Shown here in pieces: positions 7,743 through 16,144 of a stretch of DNA of 45,346 nt. The notes beneath the pieces are model-generated. The model did no database searches, was not told the origin of the DNA, and saw only the letters and a list, made by a program, of their open reading frames with translations. The stretch lies in NCBI GenBank assembly GCA_017454525.1, contig JAFTCT010000131.1, forward strand, positions 1 through 45,346, in the 5' to 3' direction. The DNA is from Clostridia bacterium (lineage in GTDB: Bacteria > Bacillota > Clostridia > Oscillospirales > CAG-272). Position numbers and translations under genes: made by a program. The first letter of the stretch is position 1. Every line of letters starts with the position of its first letter.

Positions 7743-9218
7743 ATGAAGAACTACGTTCTCGCCCTTGACGAGGGCACGACCGGCGTGCGCGCGATCCTGT
7801 TCGACCGGGAGGAAAAGATCGTCGCGCAGGCGTATAAAGAGATCAAATGTACTTATCCGCAGCCCTCGTGGGTCGAGACCGACGCGGAGGCGATGTACGC
7901 CGCGCAGTACGGCGTGATGGCGGAGGTCGTCGCCCGTTCGGGCGTGGACGTGAAGGAGATCGCCGGCGTCGGCATCGCCTGTCAGCGCGAGACGACGGTC
8001 GTCTGGGACAAAGCGACGGGTAAACCGGTCTGCCCCGCGATCGTCTGGCAGTGCCGCCGGACGGCGCCCTACTGCGAGGAACTGAAAAAGCACGGGCTCG
8101 GCGATATGATCCGGCAGAAGACCGGACTTCTGCCCGACGCCTATTTTTCGGCGACCAAGCTGCGCTGGATCCTCGAGAATATTCCCGACGCGCGCGACCG
8201 CGCGGAAAACGGGGAACTGCTCTTCGGCACCGTCGACAGTTATCTCATCTGGCATCTGACCGGCGGAAAGGTGCACGCCACCGACCGCACCAACGCCTCG
8301 CGCACGATGCTCTTCAATATCGAAAAACTCTGCTGGGACAGGGAACTGCTCCGGCTCTTCGACATCCCCGAAAAGATGCTTCCGCACGTTCTGCCCTCGT
8401 CGGCGTATTACGGCGACATGACGGCGTTCGGCGTGAACATCCCGATCTGCGGCGTGGCGGGCGACCAGCAGGCGGCGCTCTACGGTCAGGGATGCTTTAT
8501 GGCGGGGCAGGTCAAGAACACCTACGGCACCGGCTGCTTCATGCTCATGCACGCCGGAAACAAGCCGGTATATTCGGATAACGGTCTGCTGACCACGCTG
8601 ACGGCGACCGACGGACAGTCGGTCGGCTACGCCCTGGAGGGCAGCGTCTTCACCGCCGGCGCGGTCATCAAATGGCTGCGCGATCAGCTCAAACTGATCG
8701 ATCACGCGTCCGAGACCGAAGAACTGGCGCGCAGCGTGCCCGACAACGGCGGGGTATACCTCATCCCGGCGTTCACGGGTCTGGGCGCGCCCTACTGGGA
8801 TATGTACGCGCGCGCCGCGATCGTCGGCATCGGCGTCGGCTGCACCAAGGCGCATATCGCCCGCGCGGCGCTGGAGGCGATGGCGTACCGCACGCACGAC
8901 CTCATCCACTTGATGGAGGAGGAGACCGGCATCGACATCGGCGAACTGCGCGTGGACGGCGGCGCCGTGCGCAACAACTTTCTGATGGAGTTCCAGGCGG
9001 ATATTTTAGGCATTCCGGTCTTCCGTCCCGACCAGAGCGAGCTGACCGCGCTCGGATGCGCGCGGCTGGCGGCAAAACACGTCGGACTGTTCGACGAAGC
9101 GAACGCCGATCTCGTTCCGAAGGGAACGCTCTTTGTCCCGAAAATGGAAGTGAGCGAGCGGATGCGGATGCTTCAGGGCTGGGAAGACGCGGTGAAGAGG
9201 GCGAGAAGCACCCTGTGA
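7743..9218 (+). CDS. glpK: Glycerol kinase
   Basis: A 491-residue FGGY-family kinase that phosphorylates glycerol to sn-glycerol 3-phosphate in the cytosol. The N-terminus YVLALDEGTTGVRAILFD is the classic ATPase-fold phosphate loop. Glycerol-kinase hallmarks follow: ACQRETTVVWDKATGKP with the substrate-binding R-E pair, CGVAGDQQAALYGQ with the catalytic aspartate, KNTYGTGCFMLMH, and the FGGY C-terminal motif GELRVDGGAVRNNFLMEFQADI. Length fits the family (about 500). The ATG at 7743 follows CGGAGGG at good spacing; the frame opens 10 codons earlier but that region is repeat sequence. No glpF or glpD is in the window. Confidence 0.95.
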   Translation: MKNYVLALDEGTTGVRAILFDREEKIVAQAYKEIKCTYPQPSWVETDAEAMYAAQYGVMAEVVARSGVDVKEIAGVGIACQRETTVVWDKATGKPVCPAIVWQCRRTAPYCEELKKHGLGDMIRQKTGLLPDAYFSATKLRWILENIPDARDRAENGELLFGTVDSYLIWHLTGGKVHATDRTNASRTMLFNIEKLCWDRELLRLFDIPEKMLPHVLPSSAYYGDMTAFGVNIPICGVAGDQQAALYGQGCFMAGQVKNTYGTGCFMLMHAGNKPVYSDNGLLTTLTATDGQSVGYALEGSVFTAGAVIKWLRDQLKLIDHASETEELARSVPDNGGVYLIPAFTGLGAPYWDMYARAAIVGIGVGCTKAHIARAALEAMAYRTHDLIHLMEEETGIDIGELRVDGGAVRNNFLMEFQADILGIPVFRPDQSELTALGCARLAAKHVGLFDEANADLVPKGTLFVPKMEVSERMRMLQGWEDAVKRARSTL

Positions 9219-9461
9219 GGCGTCAAGGCGCCGCGGCGCGGCGGAGGATCGATCAGACCGGATCTGCGGGGCGTAATGACGCTGCTCATTATGAAATGCT
9301 TCCGGTGCGCTCTGACCGTCGGCACGCCGATCATGATGGGCTGATACGTTACGTCTTCCGGCGCGCCCGGTATGAGAATGCAGTCGGACCGGTCGGGACA
9401 AAAGAAACGTCGGACAACCGTCAGTGAACGGAAAAAAGAATTACAACGGAAAGAAAGACTT

Positions 9462-10289
9462 ATGGAAAAGCCGAAGAAAAGATCGCTTCTGCGCGCAAAA
9501 TGCGGGATGTTCTACTACAAGACAAAGAGAAAAATGCTGTGGCTGCGTATGCGCGGAAAATTCGCCGTGAAGCGCAGTTGTGAATCCCTGCCGTATCTCC
9601 AGTTCACGCACCGCACGCCGCTTCTGCGCAAACTGCGCGACGTCGATATGGAATTGCAGTACAACAAGGTCACCAACCTCAAACTCGCCGCGGCGAAAGT
9701 CGACGGCGTGACCGTTTACCCCGGGCAGACCTTCTCCTTCTGGTATCTGGTCGGCAAGACCTCGGCGAAAAAAGGATATAAGGAAGGAATGATCCTGAAG
9801 AACGGGACGGTGCAGCGCGGCATCGGCGGCGGGATGTGTCAGATGACCAATCTCATCTACTGGATGACGCTCCATACGCCCCTGACCGTCACCGAACGCT
9901 ACCGCCACGGCTACGACGTCTTTCCCGACAGCGGGCGCACCCAGCCCTTCGCCAGCGGCGCGACCTGCTTCTATCCGCATCTCGATCTCATGATCCGCAA
10001 CGACACCGACCGTCCGTATCAGCTGAGGATCGAGGTCGGAGAGGAGTATCTGATCGGACAGTGGCGCAGCACGGAGGAGCCGCGCTATACCTACGAGATC
10101 GTCGAGAAGAATCACCGCATGGATCAGGAGCTCTGGGGCGGTTACAGCCGCCACAACGAGCTTTACCGCCGCGTTTTCGACCGCGAAGGACGCTTCCTCA
10201 AGGAGGAATTCATCGTCGCCAACGACGCGATCATGATGTACCCGCCCTTCCTGTCGTCGGGCGAGGGACACGAAAATTACGATAAATGA
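9462..10289 (+). CDS. VanW family protein
   Basis: A 275-residue protein of the VanW family, named after an accessory gene of the vanB vancomycin-resistance cluster; its biochemical role is unknown. The conserved core includes VTVYPGQTFSFWYLVGKTS, GIGGGMCQMTNLIYWMTLHT, and YRHGYDVFPDSGRTQPFASG. There is no signal peptide and the N-terminus is strongly basic. No van ligase, lactate dehydrogenase or VanX gene is present, so this is not evidence of glycopeptide resistance. The start at 9462 (MEKPKKRSLL) follows GGAAAGAAAG. An earlier in-frame ATG at 9372 adds 30 Arg/Lys-rich residues and lacks a good ribosome binding site. Bases 9219-9461 hold no gene that I can support. Confidence 0.87.
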   Translation: MEKPKKRSLLRAKCGMFYYKTKRKMLWLRMRGKFAVKRSCESLPYLQFTHRTPLLRKLRDVDMELQYNKVTNLKLAAAKVDGVTVYPGQTFSFWYLVGKTSAKKGYKEGMILKNGTVQRGIGGGMCQMTNLIYWMTLHTPLTVTERYRHGYDVFPDSGRTQPFASGATCFYPHLDLMIRNDTDRPYQLRIEVGEEYLIGQWRSTEEPRYTYEIVEKNHRMDQELWGGYSRHNELYRRVFDREGRFLKEEFIVANDAIMMYPPFLSSGEGHENYDK

Positions 10290-10312
10290 CGGTAGGTACC
10301 AAAGAACAGGCG

Positions 10313-10353
10313 GGGGCGTTTCATCAGCGTTTTTGTGCTGAATGAAACGCCCC
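10313..10353 (+). terminator. Hairpin terminator after vanW-like gene
   Basis: GGGGCGTTTCATCAGC (10313-10328) pairs with GCTG-A-ATGAAACGCCCC (10337-10353) around an 8-base loop, with one bulged A. It begins 24 bases after the VanW stop. The following bases are only mildly T-rich (a TTTT about 16 bases later), so termination may be partial. Confidence 0.65.
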
Positions 10354-10424
10354 TCCGCCGTTTTGCTTTTCGGCAGCGCCTTGCTTTTGTTATACGGTCA
10401 TACAAAACAATCAGCCGCCGGCGT

Positions 10425-10453
10425 TTGACAAAACGGAGAAACGATGATATAAT
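10425..10453 (+). promoter_or_regulatory. Consensus promoter for the BMP-fusion/phosphoesterase operon
   Basis: TTGACA (10425-10430), a 17-base spacer and TATAAT (10448-10453) with an extended TGA. Transcription from about 10460 leads directly into GAAAGGA and the ATG at 10485. This excludes in-frame starts upstream. Confidence 0.9.
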
Positions 10454-10484
10454 TGCGGTAACGACGCCTCCCGAAAGGAAAATC

Positions 10485-12440
10485 ATGTCAACCGAAAGAG
10501 AAGAGTATCTGCGCGCCATGCACATGGCGCAGAAAGAAAAGAAAAAACTGGAAGCGGAGGGCAAAACGCCCTTTCCGGCGGTGCTGGACGACGTTCTGCC
10601 GGACGCCGGCTTCTGTACGGGCGTCGATCTGCCGGTGCAGGAAATTCCGGCGGACCGGATCGTCGGAACGGCGTCAAGGAGCAGGATGAACGTCTTTTCC
10701 GCCTCTTTTCTGCCGCTGCCCGAGCCGGAGAGCGAGTTCGGCATGAAATGGATCGCCCTCTGCCGCGCGCATCTGTCGGACGTCGGGATCCGCGATCCGA
10801 TCGAGTGCGTAGAATATCTCGGAAACTTCTACGTACAGGAGGGCAACAAGCGCGCAAGCGTTCTGAAGTATTTCGGCGCGGTGCGCATCCCGGCAAAGAT
10901 CAGGCGCATCATGCCGTCGCACGGGGACGAAGCGCGCCTCGCCGCATACCGGGAATTTCTCGAATTTTATAAAAAGACGAAGCTGTACGACGTGCAGTTC
11001 AAAAAGCCGGGCGATTACGCGCGGCTGTACGCAGCGCTCAAAAAGAAGCGGGAGGACGACTGGAGCGAGGAGGAGAAGCGCAGGTTCTCCGCCGTCTATT
11101 ACAGTTTCTCGCAGGCGTTCGCGCAGCTGGGCGGCGCCGGGCGCGCGCTCCTGCCCGAAGACGCGTTCGTCCTGTTTCTGGAGGTGTATACCTACGAGCA
11201 GCTGTGCGCCATGCAGCAGCCGGAACTGCGGCGGGCGCTGGCGTCGCTTTGGGGCGACGTACAGACCGCCGCCGAGCCGTCTTCGATCAACGTGAAGACT
11301 ACGCCGGAGGGGGAGACGAAAAAAGGGGTGATCGGCAAACTGATCACCGTCGCCGGCGCGCCGAAGCATCTGAACGTCGCCTTCATATACCAGAAAAGCG
11401 AGGCGGAAAGCGACTGGACGAGCGGTCACGCAAAAGGGGCGGCGGAGATGCAGGCGGCGCTGGGAGACGCGGTCACCGTCCGCGAATACCGTCACGCCGA
11501 TTCGCCCGGGCAGGCGGAAGCGCTTCTTGCCGAAGCGGCGGGCGACGGCGCCGACGTGATCTTTACGACCACGCCGCCGCTCCTGCACGCGGCGCTGCGC
11601 GCGGCGGTCGCTTATCCGAAGATCACCTTTTTCAACTGCTCCGCCTGCAAACCGCTGTCGAGCGTGCGCAGCTATTACTGCCGCACGTACGAGGGCAAGT
11701 TCATCACGGGTCTGATCGCGGGGGCGCTCTCGGAGAACGGTCTGGTCGGGTACGTCGGATCCTATCCCATCCTCGGCGTGCCCGCTTCCATCAACGCCTT
11801 TGCGCGCGGCGCGCGCATGACCAATCCGCGCGCGAAGATCCTCCTTTCGTGGAGCTGCCTGCCGGGGGATCCCGTCGCCTCCCTCCGCGAACGCGGCGTA
11901 CGCGTGATCTCGAACCGCGATATCCCGCTTCCCGACGCGCTCTGCTCGTCCGGCGGGAACTACGGCGCCTTCCTTTACGGGGAGGACGGAAGACCGCGGC
12001 CGGTCGCTTCGCCCTGCTGGAAATGGGGAACGCTCTACGAGCACGTCGTCCGTTCGATCCTGAACGGCACCTTTGAGAAGAAGGATCAGGCGGAGGCGGT
12101 GAACTACTGGTGGGGGATGGACAGCGGCGTGATCGACGTGACGCTCACAAAGGACCTTCCGCCCGACTTGAAGAGCCTCGCGGACACTTTCACGGATCTC
12201 ATCCGGCAGGGGAAATACGATCCCTTTCAAACGAAAATGACCGCCCGGGACGGAAGCCTGATCTGCGACGGCGTAAAGAGCCTCACCTCCATGGAGATCC
12301 TAAAGATGGACCGTCTGTCCGACGCGGTGATCGGCGACATCCCCGGGTACGGGGAACTGCTCCCGATGTCCAGAGCGCTGGTGCGCGAGCTGTGTATTCC
12401 GGGATACGCGCTGCCGCCGGCGGGGGAGGAACCGATATGA
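10485..12440 (+). CDS. Cytosolic ParB/Srx-like domain fused to BMP (PnrA-type) ligand-binding domain
   Basis: A 651-residue protein with no signal peptide or membrane segment. The N-terminal part (about 50-140) resembles the ParB/sulfiredoxin fold: RSRMNVFSASFLPLP followed by IECVEYLGNFYVQEGNKRAS, where EGNKR takes the place of the usual G-x-RR/HR motif. A charged helical linker (about 145-290) follows. The C-terminal half (about 295-590) resembles the BMP/PnrA/TmpC nucleoside-binding lipoprotein domain: LNVAFIYQK, SDWTSGHAKGAAEM, RTYEGKFITGLIAGA, GLVGYVGSYPILGVPASINAF, and MTNPRAKILLSW. BMP domains are normally outside the cell; here the domain must be inside, which suggests a ligand sensor rather than a transport receptor. 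The ATGA overlap with the phosphoesterase gene implies coupled translation. Domain calls are by eye; the ligand is unknown. Confidence 0.75.
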   Translation: MSTEREEYLRAMHMAQKEKKKLEAEGKTPFPAVLDDVLPDAGFCTGVDLPVQEIPADRIVGTASRSRMNVFSASFLPLPEPESEFGMKWIALCRAHLSDVGIRDPIECVEYLGNFYVQEGNKRASVLKYFGAVRIPAKIRRIMPSHGDEARLAAYREFLEFYKKTKLYDVQFKKPGDYARLYAALKKKREDDWSEEEKRRFSAVYYSFSQAFAQLGGAGRALLPEDAFVLFLEVYTYEQLCAMQQPELRRALASLWGDVQTAAEPSSINVKTTPEGETKKGVIGKLITVAGAPKHLNVAFIYQKSEAESDWTSGHAKGAAEMQAALGDAVTVREYRHADSPGQAEALLAEAAGDGADVIFTTTPPLLHAALRAAVAYPKITFFNCSACKPLSSVRSYYCRTYEGKFITGLIAGALSENGLVGYVGSYPILGVPASINAFARGARMTNPRAKILLSWSCLPGDPVASLRERGVRVISNRDIPLPDALCSSGGNYGAFLYGEDGRPRPVASPCWKWGTLYEHVVRSILNGTFEKKDQAEAVNYWWGMDSGVIDVTLTKDLPPDLKSLADTFTDLIRQGKYDPFQTKMTARDGSLICDGVKSLTSMEILKMDRLSDAVIGDIPGYGELLPMSRALVRELCIPGYALPPAGEEPI

Positions 12441-13096
12441 AGATACTTGCCGTTGCAGACGAGGAATCGCCGGCGCTCTGGGACTACTACGTGCCCGGCA
12501 GACTGGACGGTTACGATCTGATACTGTCCTGCGGCGACCTGAAGGCGTCCTATCTCACCTTCCTTGTGACCATGGGGCGCGGCAGACTGCTGTATATCCA
12601 CGGAAATCACGACGAGCACTACGATTCCGCGCCGCCCGAGGGCTGCGAGGATATCGACGGGCATCTGGTGATCTATAACGGACTGCGCATCCTGGGGCTG
12701 GGGGGCTGTATGCTGTACCATCCCGCGAGGCATCAGTATACCGAGAAGCAGATGCGCAAACGCGTGCGCGCGCTGCGCCGCGCGATCAAAAAAGCGGGCG
12801 GCGTGGATATCGTGATCACGCACGCCCCGCCGAAGGGTCTGGGCGACCTGCCCGATCCGGCGCACGTCGGTTTCGAGGCGTTCGTCGACCTGATAAACGA
12901 GTATAAGCCGGCGCTCTTCCTGCACGGGCATACGCATCTGCGCTATAACGCCTCCATGCCGCGGGAGCGGACCGTCGGCGCGACGCGGATCGTCAACGTC
13001 TCCGAACGCTTTGTGTTCGACGTGCCGGACCGTCCCTATCCGCCGGAAAAGAAAAACGAACTGCTGTGGATCACGCGGCATAAGGAAACAAATTGA
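12437..13096 (+). CDS. Calcineurin-like metallophosphoesterase
   Basis: A 219-residue cytosolic phosphoesterase. Metal-binding motifs of the family are present in order: D of VADEES (degenerate DxH), LSCGDLKASYL, YIHGNHDEHYD, IVITHAPPKGLGD, and FLHGHTHLRYN. The first DxH motif is changed (VADEESPALW), though the following motifs are intact. This arrangement is common in small clostridial phosphoesterases of unknown substrate. The ATG overlaps the stop of the BMP-fusion gene (ATGA) and is preceded by GGGGAGGA, so the two proteins are probably made together and may act in one pathway. Its stop codon lies inside the left arm of the terminator that follows. Confidence 0.88.
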   Translation: MKILAVADEESPALWDYYVPGRLDGYDLILSCGDLKASYLTFLVTMGRGRLLYIHGNHDEHYDSAPPEGCEDIDGHLVIYNGLRILGLGGCMLYHPARHQYTEKQMRKRVRALRRAIKKAGGVDIVITHAPPKGLGDLPDPAHVGFEAFVDLINEYKPALFLHGHTHLRYNASMPRERTVGATRIVNVSERFVFDVPDRPYPPEKKNELLWITRHKETN

Positions 13097-13135
13097 GAGC
13101 AAGGGCGCGGAAGCCCTTGCTCTCAATTTGTTTTT
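13088..13135 (+). terminator. Strong intrinsic terminator (19-bp perfect stem)
   Basis: Bases 13088-13106 pair perfectly with 13113-13131 around a 6-base loop, and a T-run follows (13131-13135). The left arm contains the phosphoesterase stop codon. The convergent NUDIX-PsuG gene ends 20 bases further on, so the hairpin may also stop transcripts from the other side, though that side has no clear T-run. Confidence 0.92.
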
Positions 13136-13154
13136 ATGAAATCACAGGCGTCGG

Positions 13155-14510
13155 TCAGCCCTCCGCGAGCGCTTTCGCGGTTTTCGCCGCGAGCGCGGCG
13201 TTGTTCAGTACGAGTTGGATGTTGGAGTTAAGGGAATCGCCGCCGGTGAGCTCTTTGACCTTCGCGAGCAGGAAGGGCGTGGTCTCCTTGCCCTTGACGC
13301 CCTGCTTTCTGCATTCGTCCAAAGCCTTTTCGATCGCGGCGTTGATGATATCGGGATCCATCGAATACTCCTCGGGGATCGGGTTGGTCACGAGCATCCC
13401 GCCCTTCAGACCCATACCGAGCTTGGCGCGGAAGGCGGCGGCGAGTTCCCCGGGGGTATCGAGGCGGTAATCGACCTTAAAGCCGCTCTTTCTTGTGTAG
13501 AAGGCGGGCAGCTCGCCCGTGCCGTAGCCGATGACCGGCACGCCCTTGGTTTCAAGATATTCAAGCGTCAGCCCGAGGTCGAGGATCGACTTTGCGCCGG
13601 CGCAGACCACCATGACGGGCGTTGAGGCGAGTTCCTCAAGATCGGCGGAAATATCCATTGACGTTTCGGCGCCCCGGTGAACGCCGCCGATCCCGCCGGT
13701 GGCGAAGACTCTGATCCCCGCCATGGCGGCGATGATCATCGTGGCGGCGACGGTCGTGGCGCCGTCGGCTTTCTTGGCTGCCAGGACCGGCAGGTCGCGG
13801 CGCGACGCTTTGGCGACCGCCTGCCCCTTCTTCCCGAGGTATTCGATCTCTTCCTTCGTCAGCCCTGCTTTCAGTTTTCCGCCGATGATCGCGACCGTGG
13901 CGGGCACGGCGCCGTTCTGACGGACGACGTCCTCGACGCGCAGCGCCGTTTCGACGTTCTGCGGATAGGGCATGCCGTGGGAGATGATCGTCGATTCGAG
14001 CGCGACGACGGGCTTTCCCTCCTCAAGCGCTTTTTCTACTTCGGGGGACAGTGCAAGATATTCGTTCATCGGTTTTCTCCTGTTGATATTTTCCGGCGCT
14101 TCCGGCGCCTTTTTTTCATGCGCGTCCGAAACGATCCTTTCAAGGATCGTTTTGTCCGCGGGACAGAATTCGTAGAGGGGGATCTCGTCGGGCAGGATGA
14201 AGCGCAGGTCGGTGTGCTCCAGAAGCTTCGGCGTGCCCGAGGAGATCTTCGCTTTGTAGAGCGACAGCTCGGCCGTCAGGTCGGGATATTCATGCACGAC
14301 CGTCATGTAAAGGTCCCCGACCTCGATGTCCACGTCGAGTTCCTCCCGGCATTCGCGCGCGAGCGCTTCCTTGCCGGTCTCGCCTTCTTCGACCTTTCCG
14401 CCGACGAATTCCCAGAGTCCCCCGCGCGCTTTATACGGCGGACGGCGGCAGATCATAAATCTGTCGCCGTCGCAGATCAGCGCCGCGGAAACCTTCGTGA
14501 CCATTTCCAT
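13155..14510 (-). CDS. psuG: MutT-type NUDIX hydrolase fused in frame to pseudouridine-5'-phosphate glycosidase
   Basis: One uninterrupted frame of 451 residues joins two enzymes. Residues 1-140 are a MutT-like NUDIX domain: the box runs G38-x5-E44-x7-R52-E53-x2-E56-E57, with Asp at position 59 where Gly is usual. Residues 148-451 are a complete PsuG with ALESTIISHGMPYPQN, FATGGIGGVHRGAE, CAGAKSILDLGLTLEY, and LNSNIQLVLNNAA. PsuG splits pseudouridine 5'-phosphate to uracil and ribose 5-phosphate; MutT-type enzymes hydrolyse damaged or unwanted nucleoside triphosphates. The join carries its own AGGAGA and ATG (14069), so free PsuG of 304 residues may be made as well. The kinase PsuK is not nearby. 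The 5' end follows AGGAAG; the ATG at 14504 is an alternative start. It is the last gene of the minus-strand run. Confidence 0.88.
   Translation of the reverse strand: MEMVTKVSAALICDGDRFMICRRPPYKARGGLWEFVGGKVEEGETGKEALARECREELDVDIEVGDLYMTVVHEYPDLTAELSLYKAKISSGTPKLLEHTDLRFILPDEIPLYEFCPADKTILERIVSDAHEKKAPEAPENINRRKPMNEYLALSPEVEKALEEGKPVVALESTIISHGMPYPQNVETALRVEDVVRQNGAVPATVAIIGGKLKAGLTKEEIEYLGKKGQAVAKASRRDLPVLAAKKADGATTVAATMIIAAMAGIRVFATGGIGGVHRGAETSMDISADLEELASTPVMVVCAGAKSILDLGLTLEYLETKGVPVIGYGTGELPAFYTRKSGFKVDYRLDTPGELAAAFRAKLGMGLKGGMLVTNPIPEEYSMDPDIINAAIEKALDECRKQGVKGKETTPFLLAKVKELTGGDSLNSNIQLVLNNAALAAKTAKALAEG
14067..14081 (-). promoter_or_regulatory. Internal ribosome binding site and start for PsuG
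   Basis: Inside the fusion frame, AGGAGA (14081-14076) is followed after 6 bases by ATG (14069-14067), beginning MNEYLALSPEV, the usual start region of stand-alone PsuG. No stop codon separates the NUDIX part from this start. Either two products are made or the stop was lost recently. Confidence 0.7.
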
Positions 14511-14586
14511 TGCGGTCTTCCTTCCTGCGGCGTTTCGCCGCGCGCGGGGACCGCGGGGAAGGGGATCCCGGAAGTCTCCTGCGTGA

Positions 14587-15297
14587 TCATTTTCTCTTTT
14601 TCGCGTGGTCTTCCTCGATCGCTTTCTTCCAGGTGCGGGGCACGCTGCCCTTGCCTGCGCGCACTTCCTTCAGCGCGCAGGAAACCGCCTCGAAGTTGAC
14701 CGCCGTACCCTGCTCGTCGCAGGTATAGGTCGCGGCGCAGTCGGCGCCGATGCCGTACCGCCCCGCCGTTTCGACGGCGTCGATGTTTGCGCCCAAAAAG
14801 AGGAATTCCCATCCGGCTTCCTTCTGCGCTTCGATCAGTTTCTTTACGTCGGGCGCGGTATAGCGGCGGCTGGAGTTTTCATAACCGTCGGTGGTGATGA
14901 CGAAGACCGTTTTCGCGGGCACGTCCTCGGGACGGATATAGCGGTGGATATCCTTTACGTGTTCGATCGTCTGTCCGAGCGCGTCGAGCAGCGCCGTGCA
15001 GCCGCCGGGGACGTAGTCCTTTTCGGTGAGCTTCGGAACCTCTTCAAGCGGCAGCCGGTCGTGCACGGTTTTGAACGTCGTGTCGAAGAGGACGGTGGTG
15101 ACGAACGCCCTGCCTTCCTCGCTTTTCTGCTTGCCGATCATCGAGTTGAAGCCGCCGACCGTGTCCTTTTCAAGACCGGACATCGAGCCGCTCTTGTCGA
15201 GGATGAAGACCATCTCGACCGACGTGCCCTCTTTCTTTCCGGTTCCGGGGACGTTCTTCGTTTCTTTTTCCTGTTCTTTTTTGACTGTTTTTTTCAT
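14587..15297 (-). CDS. Cytosolic von Willebrand factor A (VWA) domain protein
   Basis: A 236-residue VWA protein of the TerY-like type. The metal-ion-dependent adhesion site is intact: D34-x-S36-x-S38 in FILDKSGSMSG, with a conserved threonine in GGCTALLDALG and aspartate in ITTDGYENSS. There is no signal peptide or membrane segment; the first 25 residues are a Lys/Glu-rich linker, so it acts in the cytosol. VWA domains of this kind act as Mg-dependent protein-protein docking modules. The start at 15297 (MKKTVKKE) follows GAAAGGAAGG; a further in-frame ATG lies 11 codons upstream. It lies directly behind an HTH-like protein of a family often found next to such VWA genes. The actual partner or process is unknown. 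Confidence 0.87.
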   Translation of the reverse strand: MKKTVKKEQEKETKNVPGTGKKEGTSVEMVFILDKSGSMSGLEKDTVGGFNSMIGKQKSEEGRAFVTTVLFDTTFKTVHDRLPLEEVPKLTEKDYVPGGCTALLDALGQTIEHVKDIHRYIRPEDVPAKTVFVITTDGYENSSRRYTAPDVKKLIEAQKEAGWEFLFLGANIDAVETAGRYGIGADCAATYTCDEQGTAVNFEAVSCALKEVRAGKGSVPRTWKKAIEEDHAKKRK

Positions 15298-15398
15298 GGG
15301 GTGTACCTTCCTTTCTTTTGTTGACGCCATTATACGGCAAAAGAAGAGGAAGGGGGTCGCCCGGCAGGCGACAAATCCGACCGCCCGAAACGGCGCGC

Positions 15399-16127
15399 CT
15401 ACGCGCCCAGCAGCGTCTGGTCGAAGGCGTAGAGCGCTTCGTTGATCTTGAAGATGTCAAAATCTTTTTTCTCAATGAAATAGGAGACGATGACGTCGAA
15501 AACCTGCGAGGGCGAAAAGGCGAAGCCCGCCTTCCGCATGAGCGCTTCGGTTTCGGCAAGGTCCAGGCGCAGCGCGACGGCGAAAGCGATCACCGTCGGC
15601 TTGGAGGGACGGTAGGACGGGTCGGAGCGGATCTTCGAGAAATGCTTCCGGTCGACGTTCGCGCGTTTGTAGCACTCCGCGTCGGTCATGCCCCGCTCGT
15701 CGATGAGGTGTAAGAGGGTGCGCGAAAAGCCCTCGTCGAGCTGCTTCAGCCGGTCTTCAAGCGCGTCGGGCGCGGGAGAAGGCGCCTTTTCGTAAGCCGG
15801 CGCGCCGTTAACGCCTGGCGCCGCAGGCGTTTTTTCGGGCAAAACGGCCGCCCGTTCGTCGTCCGGTTCGGGCGCACATCCGGCTCTTGCGATGAAAACC
15901 GCCTGTTCATCGGGCTTCGGGGCGGCTTTCGCCTCTTTGCGGACGGAAGAGCGCGCTTTTTTTCCGTTTTTGATACATATCGCGCCGAGCAGCGCCGGAG
16001 CGCGCTTCGCTTCGAGCATCGCCGTGTCCGCGCCGTCGGGGCGCTCCTCGTTATAAAGCGCCTTTGCCCTGTTTACGCGGACGAGCAGTTCGTCATATTC
16101 TTCCTTTGTGATGCGTTGGCGCGGCAT
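15399..16127 (-). CDS. HTH-like C-terminal domain protein with variable linker
   Basis: A 242-residue cytosolic protein. The N-terminus (1-30, [20 protein letters not shown]) is a short helix. The middle (about 40-120) is low-complexity and rich in Ala, Pro, Lys and Glu, including a GC-rich tract. The C-terminal 115 residues form a conserved clostridial module: [60 protein letters not shown], and [13 protein letters not shown]. The pattern (recognition-helix-like HFSKIRS plus a Lys-x-x-Val/Ile-Ala-Leu helix) resembles Xre-type HTH DNA-binding domains. I recall the same module fused to macro (ADP-ribose) domains and encoded beside VWA proteins, which points to a regulatory or signalling pair with the next gene. 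The start follows AAAGGAGC. Function unknown. Confidence 0.75.
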   Translation of the reverse strand: MPRQRITKEEYDELLVRVNRAKALYNEERPDGADTAMLEAKRAPALLGAICIKNGKKARSSVRKEAKAAPKPDEQAVFIARAGCAPEPDDERAAVLPEKTPAAPGVNGAPAYEKAPSPAPDALEDRLKQLDEGFSRTLLHLIDERGMTDAECYKRANVDRKHFSKIRSDPSYRPSKPTVIAFAVALRLDLAETEALMRKAGFAFSPSQVFDVIVSYFIEKKDFDIFKINEALYAFDQTLLGA

Positions 16128-16144
16128 ACCGGCTGCTCCTTTTC

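Noticed and set aside
9462-10289. Vancomycin resistance gene (VanW)
   Set aside because: VanW-family proteins are widespread in Clostridia and no vanH, van ligase or vanX is nearby, so resistance is not implied.
15329-15334. Promoter directly before the VWA gene
   Set aside because: TATAAT is present on the minus strand, but the -35 region is ACCCCC, and no extended TGn is seen.
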